Shown here piece after piece: positions 8,392 to 16,066 of a stretch of 64,000 nucleotides of DNA. The notes under the pieces were generated by a model, which ran no database searches, was not told the origin of the DNA, and worked only from the letters and a program-made list of their open reading frames with translations. Where the stretch lies: positions 124,001 to 188,000 of the forward strand of contig CBDCNI010000001.1 of the NCBI GenBank assembly GCA_965219175.1. Direction: 5' to 3'. The stretch's first letter is position 1. The number at the start of each line of letters is the position of its first letter. Origin of the DNA: JBBPZK01 sp965219175 (lineage in GTDB: Bacteria; Actinomycetota; Rubrobacteria; Rubrobacterales; Rubrobacteraceae). The translations under genes were made by a program, and so were the position numbers.

Positions 8392-9960
8392 ATGATACAA
8401 AGGCTCAGGTCTCAGGCGGGTCCAGTGTTCGTGATTTCGGTTGTCCTGTCTGTATTGTTCGTCTTGTGGGGTGTGCTGTTCAAGGAGAACCTCTCGAACA
8501 CGTTCACGGCGATCCTGAACTACGTGATCTCCACCTTCGGGTGGGTTTATTTGCTTGCGGTCTCCGGGTTTCTGGTATTCGTGGTGTACCTGGCCTTTAG
8601 CCGCTACGGCAGGATAAAACTCGGCAAGGATGACGATGAGCCGGAGTTCACGACCTTGGGGTGGCTTTCCATGCTGTTCGCCGCTGGAGTAGGTCTGAGC
8701 TTCCTTTTCTGGGGCGTCGCAGAGCCCGCCTCGCACTTCGGCACGCCGCCTTACGGGGAGGCAAAGGCCGGGACGACCGGGGCAGCCGAGCTTAGTTTGC
8801 AATACACATTCTTCCACTGGGGACTGCATCCGTGGGCTGTGTACGCCGTGGTCGCCATGGCGATCGCCTACTTCAACTTCCGAAAGGACGGGGGAAACCT
8901 CATCAGCGCGACTCTCCGGCCCCTGCTCGGGGATCGGATCGACGGACCTATCGGTAAGGCGGTGGACATACTAGCCATCTTCGCCGTGCTCTTCGGCGTC
9001 GCCACGGCGCTCGGGATCGGCGCCCTGCAGCTCAACGGCGGCTTGAGCTACGTGTTCGGCATCCCGAGCAACAGCACCGTACAAACTCTTATCATCGCTA
9101 TCCTGACGGTGGCGTTCATGATCTCCGCGTCCACGGGAATAGGCCGCGGCATCCTCTATCTAAGCCTTATAAACATGGTGATAGCCGTTGCCCTGCTCTT
9201 TTTTACTCTCTTCGCCGGACCGACTGTCTTCTTGCTCAACGTGTTTACCCAATCTATCGGCCAGTATCTCGGGGCGTTGCCACGGATGAGCTTCCAGGCG
9301 GGCGCTTTCGCGGACAGCGAGTGGGCGCAGAGCTGGACGTTATTCTACTGGGCGTGGTGGATCTCCTGGGCGCCGTTTGTCGGTACGTTTATCGCCCGTA
9401 TTTCGCGGGGACGCACGATTCGGGAGTTCATCTTCGGCGTGCTCTTCGCGCCGGTTATTTTTAGCTTTTTGTGGTTTACCGTTTTCGGTGGCGCGGCTAT
9501 GTATCTGGACCTCTACAAGGGGGGCAGCATCGCCGAGACGGCCGCCAACAACCTGCCCAAATCACTCTTCGATACCCTGACGGCGTTCCCGCTGGGTACC
9601 TTGACTTCCATCTTGGCGCTGGTACTGGTCAGCGTCTTCTTCGTTACTTCGGCCGACTCGGCTACGTTCGTACTGAGCAGCATGTCCACCAACGGCGCAG
9701 TGAACCCGGCCGTGCCGATCAAACTGACCTGGGGTCTCATAATAGCCTCGTTCGCGGCAATACTATTGTTGACCGGGGGCTTGACCGCCCTCCAGACGGC
9801 GACCATCACCGCTGCGGTCCCATTCACCGTAGTGATGTTCTGTATCTGCTTCTCCCTGTACAAGTCGCTCTCAGAGGAGGTTCGAGAACCAGAGCCGGAA
9901 CGCCAGGGTAGTGTCGCCGGAGGTCCCGCAAGCAAACCGGCCCCGAGCCACGATAAGTAA
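8392..9960 (+). CDS. BCCT-family betaine/choline/ectoine carrier
   Basis: This 522-residue protein has twelve predicted membrane helices. It carries the family signature F-Y-W-A-W-W-I-S-W-A-P-F-V-G-T-F-I-A-R near the middle, and G-V-A-E-P-A-S-H-F and F-F-H-W-G-L-H-P-W in the first half, which supply aromatic residues of the substrate box. It is a secondary transporter for quaternary-ammonium osmolytes such as glycine betaine, usually sodium- or proton-coupled. I prefer the ATG at 8392 because GGAGAAGG lies eight bases before it. An in-frame ATG at 8365 has no such site. The stop overlaps the ATG of the following binding-protein gene by one base. Confidence 0.9.
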   Translation: MIQRLRSQAGPVFVISVVLSVLFVLWGVLFKENLSNTFTAILNYVISTFGWVYLLAVSGFLVFVVYLAFSRYGRIKLGKDDDEPEFTTLGWLSMLFAAGVGLSFLFWGVAEPASHFGTPPYGEAKAGTTGAAELSLQYTFFHWGLHPWAVYAVVAMAIAYFNFRKDGGNLISATLRPLLGDRIDGPIGKAVDILAIFAVLFGVATALGIGALQLNGGLSYVFGIPSNSTVQTLIIAILTVAFMISASTGIGRGILYLSLINMVIAVALLFFTLFAGPTVFLLNVFTQSIGQYLGALPRMSFQAGAFADSEWAQSWTLFYWAWWISWAPFVGTFIARISRGRTIREFIFGVLFAPVIFSFLWFTVFGGAAMYLDLYKGGSIAETAANNLPKSLFDTLTAFPLGTLTSILALVLVSVFFVTSADSATFVLSSMSTNGAVNPAVPIKLTWGLIIASFAAILLLTGGLTALQTATITAAVPFTVVMFCICFSLYKSLSEEVREPEPERQGSVAGGPASKPAPSHDK

Positions 9961-10961
9961 TGCCGGATATGCGGAAGATCGCCCGGACAATAGCAACGAC
10001 GACGCTACTGGTGCTACTGCTGGCTCTGGCTGCGGGTTGTGGTGGACAGAGTCAAGGTCCTCCAGGTAGCGGCAACGGGACCATCGCCGAGAAGTTCGAT
10101 CTCAGCGGTCCGCAGAACTCCGCGCAGTTCACCGTGGGTTCCAAGAACTTCACGGAGCAGCGGATACTGGGCGAGATCGCCGTTCAGGCGCTCGAAGCCG
10201 CCGGGGCCGACGTGACTGCCCGGATCAGCCTCGGCGGCAACGAGGAGGTGCGCCAGGCACTGGTCTCCAACGATATAGACGTGTACTGGGAGTACACTGG
10301 GACTGGCTGGTTGGATCATCTAGGAAACGCAAACCCCATCTCCGATCCCGAGAAGCAATATCAGGCCGTCGCCAGGCAAGACCTCAAAGAGAACAATATA
10401 GAGTGGCTCAAACCGGCTCCGGGAAACAACACCTACGCGATCGCCGCGAGCCGGAAGACTTCCAAAAAACTAGGTGTCGAAACTATCTCCGACCTCGTGC
10501 AACTTACCCGGAAGAGTCCGGAGAAAGCAACATTGTGCTATGGAGACGAGAACGACTTCAGTAGCCGGGCCGACGGGCTGACGGGGCTGGAAGAGGCCTA
10601 TGGTTTCAAATACCCCGGAGACAGCCAGATAGTAGTACCCCTCGACTCGGTGTACAAGAACGTGGCACAGGGCGGACGCTGCAACTTCGGTGTGGTGTTC
10701 ACGACCAACGGGCTCATCAAGAAAGAGAACCTCAAACTCCTCAAAGACGACAAAAGCTTCTTCGCCGTCTATAACCCGGCCATCACCATGAAAAAGCAGA
10801 CCCTCAAAGAGAACCCGCAACTCAAGGAACTCTTCGCCCCCATATCCAAGAAGCTCACCACCGGGACGCTGCTGCGGTTGAATTCGGAAGTAGACATCCA
10901 GGGGAAGACCCCCGCAAACGTCGCCGAACAGTGGCTCCGGGAGAACGGCTTTATAAAATAG
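9960..10961 (+). CDS. Glycine betaine/choline-binding lipoprotein (OpuAC/ProX type)
   Basis: This 333-residue exported lipoprotein has a signal peptide ending in the lipobox L-A-A-G-C, with Cys27 as the lipidated residue. The mature part starts the ligand fold with G-S-K-N-F-T-E-Q-R-I-L-G-E and contains D-V-Y-W-E-Y-T-G-T-G-W, a pattern of QAT-family binding proteins for betaine or choline. It is translationally coupled to the BCCT gene (stop and start share one base). No ABC permease or ATPase follows, so it is either an orphan serving a remote ABC system or a partner that feeds the adjacent carrier. The second would be unusual and is speculative. Confidence 0.88.
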   Translation: MPDMRKIARTIATTTLLVLLLALAAGCGGQSQGPPGSGNGTIAEKFDLSGPQNSAQFTVGSKNFTEQRILGEIAVQALEAAGADVTARISLGGNEEVRQALVSNDIDVYWEYTGTGWLDHLGNANPISDPEKQYQAVARQDLKENNIEWLKPAPGNNTYAIAASRKTSKKLGVETISDLVQLTRKSPEKATLCYGDENDFSSRADGLTGLEEAYGFKYPGDSQIVVPLDSVYKNVAQGGRCNFGVVFTTNGLIKKENLKLLKDDKSFFAVYNPAITMKKQTLKENPQLKELFAPISKKLTTGTLLRLNSEVDIQGKTPANVAEQWLRENGFIK

Positions 10962-10989
10962 CCACGCTTTTGGGACCGCTTTCGGCACG

Positions 10990-10995
10990 TATAAT
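10990..10995 (+). promoter_or_regulatory. Candidate -10 element for polX
   Basis: A perfect TATAAT lies about 42 bases before the preferred polX start at 11037. The expected start of transcription near 11002 leaves a short leader containing the AGGAGG ribosome site. The -35 region is weak (CTTTTG with 17-base spacing). Confidence 0.45.
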
Positions 10996-11036
10996 CCCTG
11001 TTGCGGCCGTTCGTAACTGAGAAGAGGAGGCCCCGG

Positions 11037-12743
11037 TTGCAGAACAACGACATCGTCCGCGCTCTCGAAACCATCGTGACGCTCATGGAGATCAAAGACG
11101 AAGCCCACTACCGGGTCCTGGCCTACCAGCGGGCAGCCGAATCCGTAGGCTCTCTTGGCCGCCCGGTCACGGAGGTCGAGAACCTCAAGGACCTGCCCCA
11201 CATCGGCGCCACGACGGCGGAGGTAATAAGGGAACTCTCGGAGGATAGGACCCCCGAGATCCTCGCGGAACTAGCGGAGGAGATCCCCGCCGGTCTGGTC
11301 GAAGTCACCCGGCTCCCTAACGTTGGGCCGCGCACCGCCGGGAGGCTCTGGCGGGATCTGGACATCACGAACGTGGAAGAATTGGCCGACCTCGAAGAGG
11401 GACGACTCGCCGCCCTGAAAGGCTTCGGTAAGAAGAGCGAGGAAAGGATCCTACGCGCCGCCAGGACCTACAACGCCACCGAGCGCCGGATGCTCCTGGA
11501 CGATGTGACAGCGCTCGGCGAGCAGCTACTCTCGTTTGTCCGCTCCCATCCATCCACCGAGCGGGCTGAGGTCGCCGGGTCCCTCAGGCGTCGCAAGGAG
11601 ACAATCGGCGACCTGGACATCGTCGCCGCGAGCAAGGATTCCGGCTCTCTAGCGGACGCCTTCGCCGAGGCGCAATTCGCCGACGAGGTGGTCGCCCACG
11701 GGAACACGAAGGTCTCGATAGTATGCGGCGGCGTTGACGTAGACTTGCGGATCGTGGCTCCCGAGGCTTTCGGGACGCTGCTCCACCACTTCACCGGCAG
11801 CCAGGCCCACAACATCGTCCTGCGCGAGCGGGCCGTGAAGATGGGCCTTAACATCTCAGAGTACGGACTGGCGGAGGCCGGGACCGGCGACTATGAGCCC
11901 GTCGCGACGGAGACAGAGCTTTACGAAAGGCTAGGCCTCTCCTACATCCCGCCGGAGTTGCGCGAGGATTCGGGCGAGTTGGAAGCCGCCGAGAAGGGCG
12001 AGCTGCCGGCCCTGATCGAAGTCGATGATATCCGGGGTGACCTGCACGTCCATACTAACTACTCCGACGGCAAGGGCACCATCGAGAGCATGGCCGAAGC
12101 CGCCATCGAGCTCGGGTACGAGTACCTAATCTTCTGCGACCATTCCCAGAGCCTGAAAGTCGCGAACGGCCTCTCCCCCGAACGCCTCAAGAACAAGCTC
12201 GAAGCTGTCCGAAAAGCCGACGAGAGATACGACGAGATACACCTCCTCTGCGGCTCCGAAGTAGACATCCTCAAAGACGGCTCCCTGGACTACGAAGACA
12301 GCCTACTCGCCGATCTGGACTTCGTAGTAGCGAGCGTCCACACCTCTTTCGGGGTCGGCGAAGAAGCTATGACCGAACGCATCATCCGGGCGATAAACAA
12401 CCCTTACGTCCGGACCATCGGCCACCCCACGGGCCGCATCCTGAACCGCCGCGAGCCCTACGCCGTGAACGTCTCTCGCCTCATACAGGAAGCCGCTGCC
12501 ACGAATACCGCCCTGGAGCTAAACTCCTACCCCAACCGTCTCGACCTGGCCGTCCCCTACGTCCGGGAGGCCATGAACAACGGTATCCGCATCACCATAG
12601 ACACCGACGCCCACGACGAAAGCTCCCTGAGCCTCATAAAGTTCGGGGTCGCACAGGCGCGTCGGGCGTGGGTAGAGAAAGAGAGCGTGATCAACTGCCT
12701 GTCTTGGGCCGAGTTCAAGGAGCTTTTGAAGGTCGGGAAGTAA
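11037..12743 (+). CDS. polX: DNA polymerase/3'-5' exonuclease PolX
   Basis: This 568-residue protein combines three parts. An N-terminal 8-kDa/helix-hairpin-helix region has H-I-G-A-T-T-A-E-V, L-P-N-V-G-P-R-T-A and L-K-G-F-G-K-K-S-E. A family X palm follows with G-S-L-R-R-R-K-E-T-I-G-D-L-D-I-V and V-D-V-D-L-R, giving the three catalytic aspartates. The C-terminal PHP domain has D-L-H-V-H-T-N-Y-S-D, F-C-D-H-S-Q and D-T-D-A-H-D. It fills short gaps in base excision and double-strand-break repair, and the PHP part is a manganese-dependent nuclease. The TTG at 11037 is chosen because GAGGAGG precedes it by six bases. A TTG at 11001 would coincide with the predicted transcription start. It is probably transcribed alone. 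Confidence 0.93.
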   Translation: MQNNDIVRALETIVTLMEIKDEAHYRVLAYQRAAESVGSLGRPVTEVENLKDLPHIGATTAEVIRELSEDRTPEILAELAEEIPAGLVEVTRLPNVGPRTAGRLWRDLDITNVEELADLEEGRLAALKGFGKKSEERILRAARTYNATERRMLLDDVTALGEQLLSFVRSHPSTERAEVAGSLRRRKETIGDLDIVAASKDSGSLADAFAEAQFADEVVAHGNTKVSIVCGGVDVDLRIVAPEAFGTLLHHFTGSQAHNIVLRERAVKMGLNISEYGLAEAGTGDYEPVATETELYERLGLSYIPPELREDSGELEAAEKGELPALIEVDDIRGDLHVHTNYSDGKGTIESMAEAAIELGYEYLIFCDHSQSLKVANGLSPERLKNKLEAVRKADERYDEIHLLCGSEVDILKDGSLDYEDSLLADLDFVVASVHTSFGVGEEAMTERIIRAINNPYVRTIGHPTGRILNRREPYAVNVSRLIQEAAATNTALELNSYPNRLDLAVPYVREAMNNGIRITIDTDAHDESSLSLIKFGVAQARRAWVEKESVINCLSWAEFKELLKVGK

Positions 12744-12768
12744 AGGTAGTTTACGCTCGCCGCCAGAG

Positions 12769-13233
12769 CTACATGCTGTGGGTATTTCGTAGTAGCTGTA
12801 GGGCTCTCTCTTCGTCGCCTTTCAAGGCCATCTGTAGAGGTGTTTTGCCTGCGTCGAAATGCTCTTGAGTCATAAAGTAGTTTAACGAACGGGGTGTGTA
12901 TCCTAGCTCCCCACTGAGAGCAGTAAACCGTCCGAGGAAAGATACAGTCTGCCAATCATCGTCGAACTGCCAGAGTGGATAATAGAAACCTTCGCGGTAC
13001 GCAATCTGAAATGCCAAGAGTAGACCTTCCGCGCGCAAGTCACTCACGCGCTTCGCGGAATACCCAGGCAACTCACAAAGCGTTGTCTCTGGGAGGCTAT
13101 ATTCCTCCAGCTCCCGAGCATGTAAGATCATCTTGAAGGTGCTCTCTATTTTTAGACGCTCATAAACACCATCAGGCATATCTGTCGGATCCTCGACAAG
13201 CAAATTCTCCGAGCCCGGAGGTTCGGATCTCAA
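12769..13233 (-). CDS. MbcA/ParS/Xre-type antitoxin-like protein (DUF2384-like C-terminus)
   Basis: This protein has 154 residues from the TTG at 13233. The C-terminal half (Y-Y-P-L-W-Q-F-D-D-D, then a weakly conserved stretch, then G-K-T-P-L-Q-M-A-L-K-G-D-E-E-R-A-L) matches the toxin-binding domain of Xre/MbcA/ParS antitoxins, which normally partner RES-domain toxins. An N-terminal helical part may bind DNA. No RES gene is adjacent. Instead it follows a glycosylase-like gene on the same strand. The frame stays open and protein-like back to the stop of that gene (13321), and AAGGAG there precedes an ATA at 13309-13311, so the real protein may be 26 residues longer. Its base composition is lower in GC than the core genes around it. 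Confidence 0.6.
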   Translation of the reverse strand: MRSEPPGSENLLVEDPTDMPDGVYERLKIESTFKMILHARELEEYSLPETTLCELPGYSAKRVSDLRAEGLLLAFQIAYREGFYYPLWQFDDDWQTVSFLGRFTALSGELGYTPRSLNYFMTQEHFDAGKTPLQMALKGDEERALQLLRNTHSM

Positions 13234-13320
13234 GAGAGCATGTACTTCTCTCAGCAGTTGCGACGAACCATTTACCAGAGCGTCTTTGAGTTGTTCGGCC
13301 TCTGCTTCTATCGCTGCTCC

Positions 13321-14157
13321 TTATTTGACATTCACTCCTCCTGCATGCGCCTTCCGGATCGCATCTCCAATATCGAGCCAATGCAGCAAAAGGAGACGCA
13401 TTCCGCGATCCCTTGCAGAGGAAGTACAGTGTTTTTCTAGGAAACCTTGAGCCGCAGCCGGCTTGCTGAGGTCTCCAAGTTTCTGCGTAAGTCCTTCTTC
13501 CGTAAGTTTGTGGTCGTGGCGTTGCGCAGCGCCACGGTTTACTGCACCCGCCGCGCTATGATATGTACAATAGAAGATGGTTCCATCTGTAATTTCAGTG
13601 TAAACTTCTGTGGTGAAACGTTCTCTGAACTCGCTCCAATGCTGACTGATAAAGTGGGCGTCAAATAATGAGTTTGCCGCAACCTCACCACACGCAACAA
13701 CTACTTTGGGTGAGAGCAGTTCGATCTGCTCTCGCAGAACGTGATAGCACTGCCTCTGGGCTTTCCGCATATGCTTTCGATGTTCTTTCGGAGCACCGTG
13801 CATGATCGCGTTCGTCCAGTAGTGCCTACCAAGATACGGGTCGTGGCTTTCACCGGCGTCTCGCGTAACAGCAGCTTTCCAAAGCTCTAGCCAGTTCTGT
13901 GCAGTTTTGTCTTTGTGCTCTTGGCTGTTGTGGACAGCGCACAATCGCTCGGTCTTCTCAGGGGTGGTGTTGGCTGGATCTTGGGATATAGAAACACTAA
14001 CTGCGTCGGAAGACGACTTGTAATCCACGCCGTGTTCACGGCAACTCACACCGAAAGCTACGTGATAAGACTTCAACTCGGCTGGGCTCCAAGGACACGA
14101 CTTACAGGATTCGAGATTGCCCTGTTTGGCCTCATCAAGAAGCTCGAAAAGTTTCAA
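13321..14157 (-). CDS. Uracil-DNA-glycosylase-superfamily-like protein
   Basis: This 278-residue protein has the layout of type 4/5 uracil-DNA glycosylases. An N-terminal C-x-x-C lies at 18-21. V-S-I-S-Q-D-P-A-N near 55-63 sits at the G-E-A-P-G position. Y-W-T-N-A-I at 113-118 sits at the T-N-x-x-K position. C-Y-H-V-L-R-E-Q-I-E-L-L-S-P-K-V-V-V-A-C-G at 137-157 is the helix-strand preceding the active pocket, and T-Y-H-S-A-A is the H-P-S-like motif. The four-cysteine iron-sulfur set is incomplete and the first catalytic motif is altered, so it may not be a canonical uracil glycosylase. TTG at 14157 follows GAGGGG. Its stop directly precedes the antitoxin-like gene, which suggests a two-gene unit that could be a defence or toxin pair. 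Confidence 0.6.
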   Translation of the reverse strand: MKLFELLDEAKQGNLESCKSCPWSPAELKSYHVAFGVSCREHGVDYKSSSDAVSVSISQDPANTTPEKTERLCAVHNSQEHKDKTAQNWLELWKAAVTRDAGESHDPYLGRHYWTNAIMHGAPKEHRKHMRKAQRQCYHVLREQIELLSPKVVVACGEVAANSLFDAHFISQHWSEFRERFTTEVYTEITDGTIFYCTYHSAAGAVNRGAAQRHDHKLTEEGLTQKLGDLSKPAAAQGFLEKHCTSSARDRGMRLLLLHWLDIGDAIRKAHAGGVNVK

Positions 14158-14230
14158 TCCTGCCCCTCATATCTTTAATCCCTACCGGGAGAGAACTATA
14201 GCAACATGCAAGAAGCTGCGCCAGCAAGAA

Positions 14231-14265
14231 AGAGGCCCCAACACAGTAGAAGTATCGGGGCCTCT
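14231..14265 (-). terminator. Rho-independent terminator of trxB
   Basis: On the minus strand, AGAGGCCCC and GGGGCCTCT pair exactly (9 bp, 17-base loop) and are followed by TTCTTG. It begins about 30 bases past the trxB stop at 14294 and lies upstream of the glycosylase-like gene, so the latter should have its own promoter. Confidence 0.7.
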
Positions 14266-14293
14266 GCTAATCACGCATGTGCCTTCTAGTTTC

Positions 14294-15319
14294 TCAGGCG
14301 GCGCCTTGTTCCTCGTCCTCTTGGCTCAAGCCGTCAGGATTCTCGTCTTTCTCAGCAGTCCAGGTACCTGGGTCTTCGGCCTGCTCGGCTTCGCCCTGGT
14401 CTTCCATCCACCGCTCAGCGTCTATGGCCGCCCGGCAGCCGTCGGCGGCGGCGGTGACGGCCTGCTGGTAGCGTCTGTCGGAGACGTCGCCAGCGGCGAA
14501 AACGCCCGGCACGCTCGTCATGGTGTGCTCGTTCTGGAAGATGTACCCTTCGTCGTCGGTCTCGACTTGTCCGGCGAACAACTTCGTGGCCGGATCGTGG
14601 CCGATGGCGGCGAAAAAGCCTTCCACCGCAAGTTCTTGCTCTTCGCCGGTCTTGAGGTTCTTGATGCGCACGCCTTCTACGGAGGTGTCGCCCAGGATCT
14701 CCTCTATCACCGTATCGGTCATGAAGGTGGTCTTCGGGTTCTTGCGCGCCCGGTCCAGCATGATCTTGGACGCACGGAACTCTTCGCGCCTATGGATAAG
14801 GATGACCTCTGAAGCGTACTTCGTGAGGAACAGCGCCTCTTCCATCGCCGTATCACCCCCGCCGACGACCGCGACCTTCTTCTCCTTGAAGAAGAACCCG
14901 TCGCACGTCGCACACCCGCTGACGCCGCGGCCCATCAGGCGCTCTTCGCTCTCCAGCCCGAGCCACCTGGCCTTCGCGCCCGTGGCGATGACGACCGTCC
15001 GGGCCAGAACGGGCTCTTCGCCCTCGGGCCACAGCTTGAACGGCCGCTCCGAGAAGTCCACGCGCTCCACGTTGTCCGGGCGCATCTCCGACCCGAACTT
15101 GGCCGCCTGGGCTTCGAGGTCGTCCATCATATCCGGCCCCATGACGCCATCCCTATAACCAGGATAGTTCTCCACATCGGAGGTGAGCATGAGTTGTCCA
15201 CCGCTCTCGAACCCCTGAAACACGACCGTCTTCAAGTTCGCCCGCGAAGCGTAGAGAGCCGCCGTGTAACCCGCAGGCCCCGAACCGACTACCGCAACAT
15301 CGTAAGTTCTATCCGCCAT
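14294..15319 (-). CDS. trxB: Thioredoxin reductase with acidic C-terminal tail
   Basis: This 341-residue flavoprotein has an N-terminal FAD site G-S-G-P-A-G-Y-T-A, the redox-active C-A-T-C, the NADPH site G-G-G-D-T-A with H-R-R-E-E-F, and the C-terminal FAD motif G-V-F-A-A-G-D-V. It transfers electrons from NADPH to thioredoxin in the cytoplasm. The start is the ATG at 15319, with GGAGGAG eight bases upstream. A longer frame to 15355 has no ribosome site. The last 40 or so residues form a strongly acidic extension rich in E, D and Q that the family core does not need. A terminator follows at 14231-14265. No thioredoxin gene is adjacent. Confidence 0.94.
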   Translation of the reverse strand: MADRTYDVAVVGSGPAGYTAALYASRANLKTVVFQGFESGGQLMLTSDVENYPGYRDGVMGPDMMDDLEAQAAKFGSEMRPDNVERVDFSERPFKLWPEGEEPVLARTVVIATGAKARWLGLESEERLMGRGVSGCATCDGFFFKEKKVAVVGGGDTAMEEALFLTKYASEVILIHRREEFRASKIMLDRARKNPKTTFMTDTVIEEILGDTSVEGVRIKNLKTGEEQELAVEGFFAAIGHDPATKLFAGQVETDDEGYIFQNEHTMTSVPGVFAAGDVSDRRYQQAVTAAADGCRAAIDAERWMEDQGEAEQAEDPGTWTAEKDENPDGLSQEDEEQGAA

Positions 15320-15390
15320 ACTCAAAACTCCTCCATTATCAAAGCTCACTAACATATTTTAGTACATCGCTTTCACCGTATAGCTCAAAC

Positions 15391-15418
15391 GTTCACACGC
15401 TTGTTCACACGCTGTTCG
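15391..15418. repeat. Short tandem repeat upstream of trxB
   Basis: GTTCACACGCT occurs at 15391-15401 and again at 15403-15413, followed by a partial third unit GTTCG. The period is 11-12 bases, about one helical turn. It lies between the trxB start (15319) and the divergent lipoprotein gene (15503), so it could be an array of binding sites for a regulator of either gene. Confidence 0.5.
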
Positions 15419-15502
15419 ATGGCTGCGGCCTCATGAGTAGCATTATACGCGTACTGCTTCGCGGGACTATACTAACCGGAAGTCTAGAAGGGAGAAACCG
15501 CT

Positions 15503-16066
15503 CTGTCACGCGCGAAGATACTGGCTATTCTTTGCCTCTCCGCTGTAGTTTTCCTAGTCTCCTGCGGCGCCGACGACAAACCGCCGGACTCGGTAAAGAG
15601 CCTAACCCGGAGCGTGCCGTCCGCCTCGACAAACCAGGGACGTATCGGCCCCCAGGAGACTAACGGGGGTGCGGGGTCCACCAGCACGACGGTGCCAAAA
15701 AAAGAGACCCTGACGCAGAAGTTTGCCGGCATCAGGGTGGGCTCCTTCGAGCGACCGAGGAGCGTACCGAAGTACACCATTCTGAAAGAGACCAAGAGCA
15801 AGGACAAAGAGAAAGACGTTCGCGTAATGCGGCTCCTGGTTGACACGCAGGTTCACAAAAAAGCAGGCTTCACGCTCATAGTAAGAGACCTGAAAGCCCG
15901 CTACGCTCGCTCCGACGCCATCTCCGTGGAGTTCACCGATACGACCGTCGCCTTCACCGACAACGGTCGCGCGCTCATCTTCAACACCCCGGCCGCCGCC
16001 TACTACATGGGCTACGTCTATGGTCCGCCAAACGCCAAAGGCTACATCGTGGGGACCGCCGACTGA
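15503..16066 (+). CDS. Small lipoprotein of unknown function, probable CTG start
   Basis: This frame encodes a typical lipoprotein signal: K-I-L-A-I-L-C-L-S-A-V-V-F-L-V-S-C, with Cys21 as lipidation site. A low-complexity Ser/Thr/Lys linker follows, then a folded C-terminal half ending G-P-P-N-A-K-G-Y-I-V-G-T. The upstream in-frame stop is TAG at 15485-15487. The only initiator that keeps the signal peptide is CTG at 15503, with AAGGGAG eight bases before it. A GTG at 15614 would remove the signal peptide. Total length is 187 residues. No family is recognised. Its 3' end overlaps the convergent purK gene by 25 bases. Confidence 0.65.
   Translation: MSRAKILAILCLSAVVFLVSCGADDKPPDSVKSLTRSVPSASTNQGRIGPQETNGGAGSTSTTVPKKETLTQKFAGIRVGSFERPRSVPKYTILKETKSKDKEKDVRVMRLLVDTQVHKKAGFTLIVRDLKARYARSDAISVEFTDTTVAFTDNGRALIFNTPAAAYYMGYVYGPPNAKGYIVGTAD

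Noticed and set aside
13172..13381. 69-codon minus-strand frame between the glycosylase-like and antitoxin-like genes
   Set aside because: It overlaps both genes in another frame and lacks a protein-like pattern.
15391..15418. CRISPR-like array
   Set aside because: Only two full copies of 11 bases with a 1-base gap, no spacers and no cas genes.
15614..16066. GTG at 15614 as start of the lipoprotein
   Set aside because: It would discard a clear signal peptide and lipobox encoded just upstream in the same frame.
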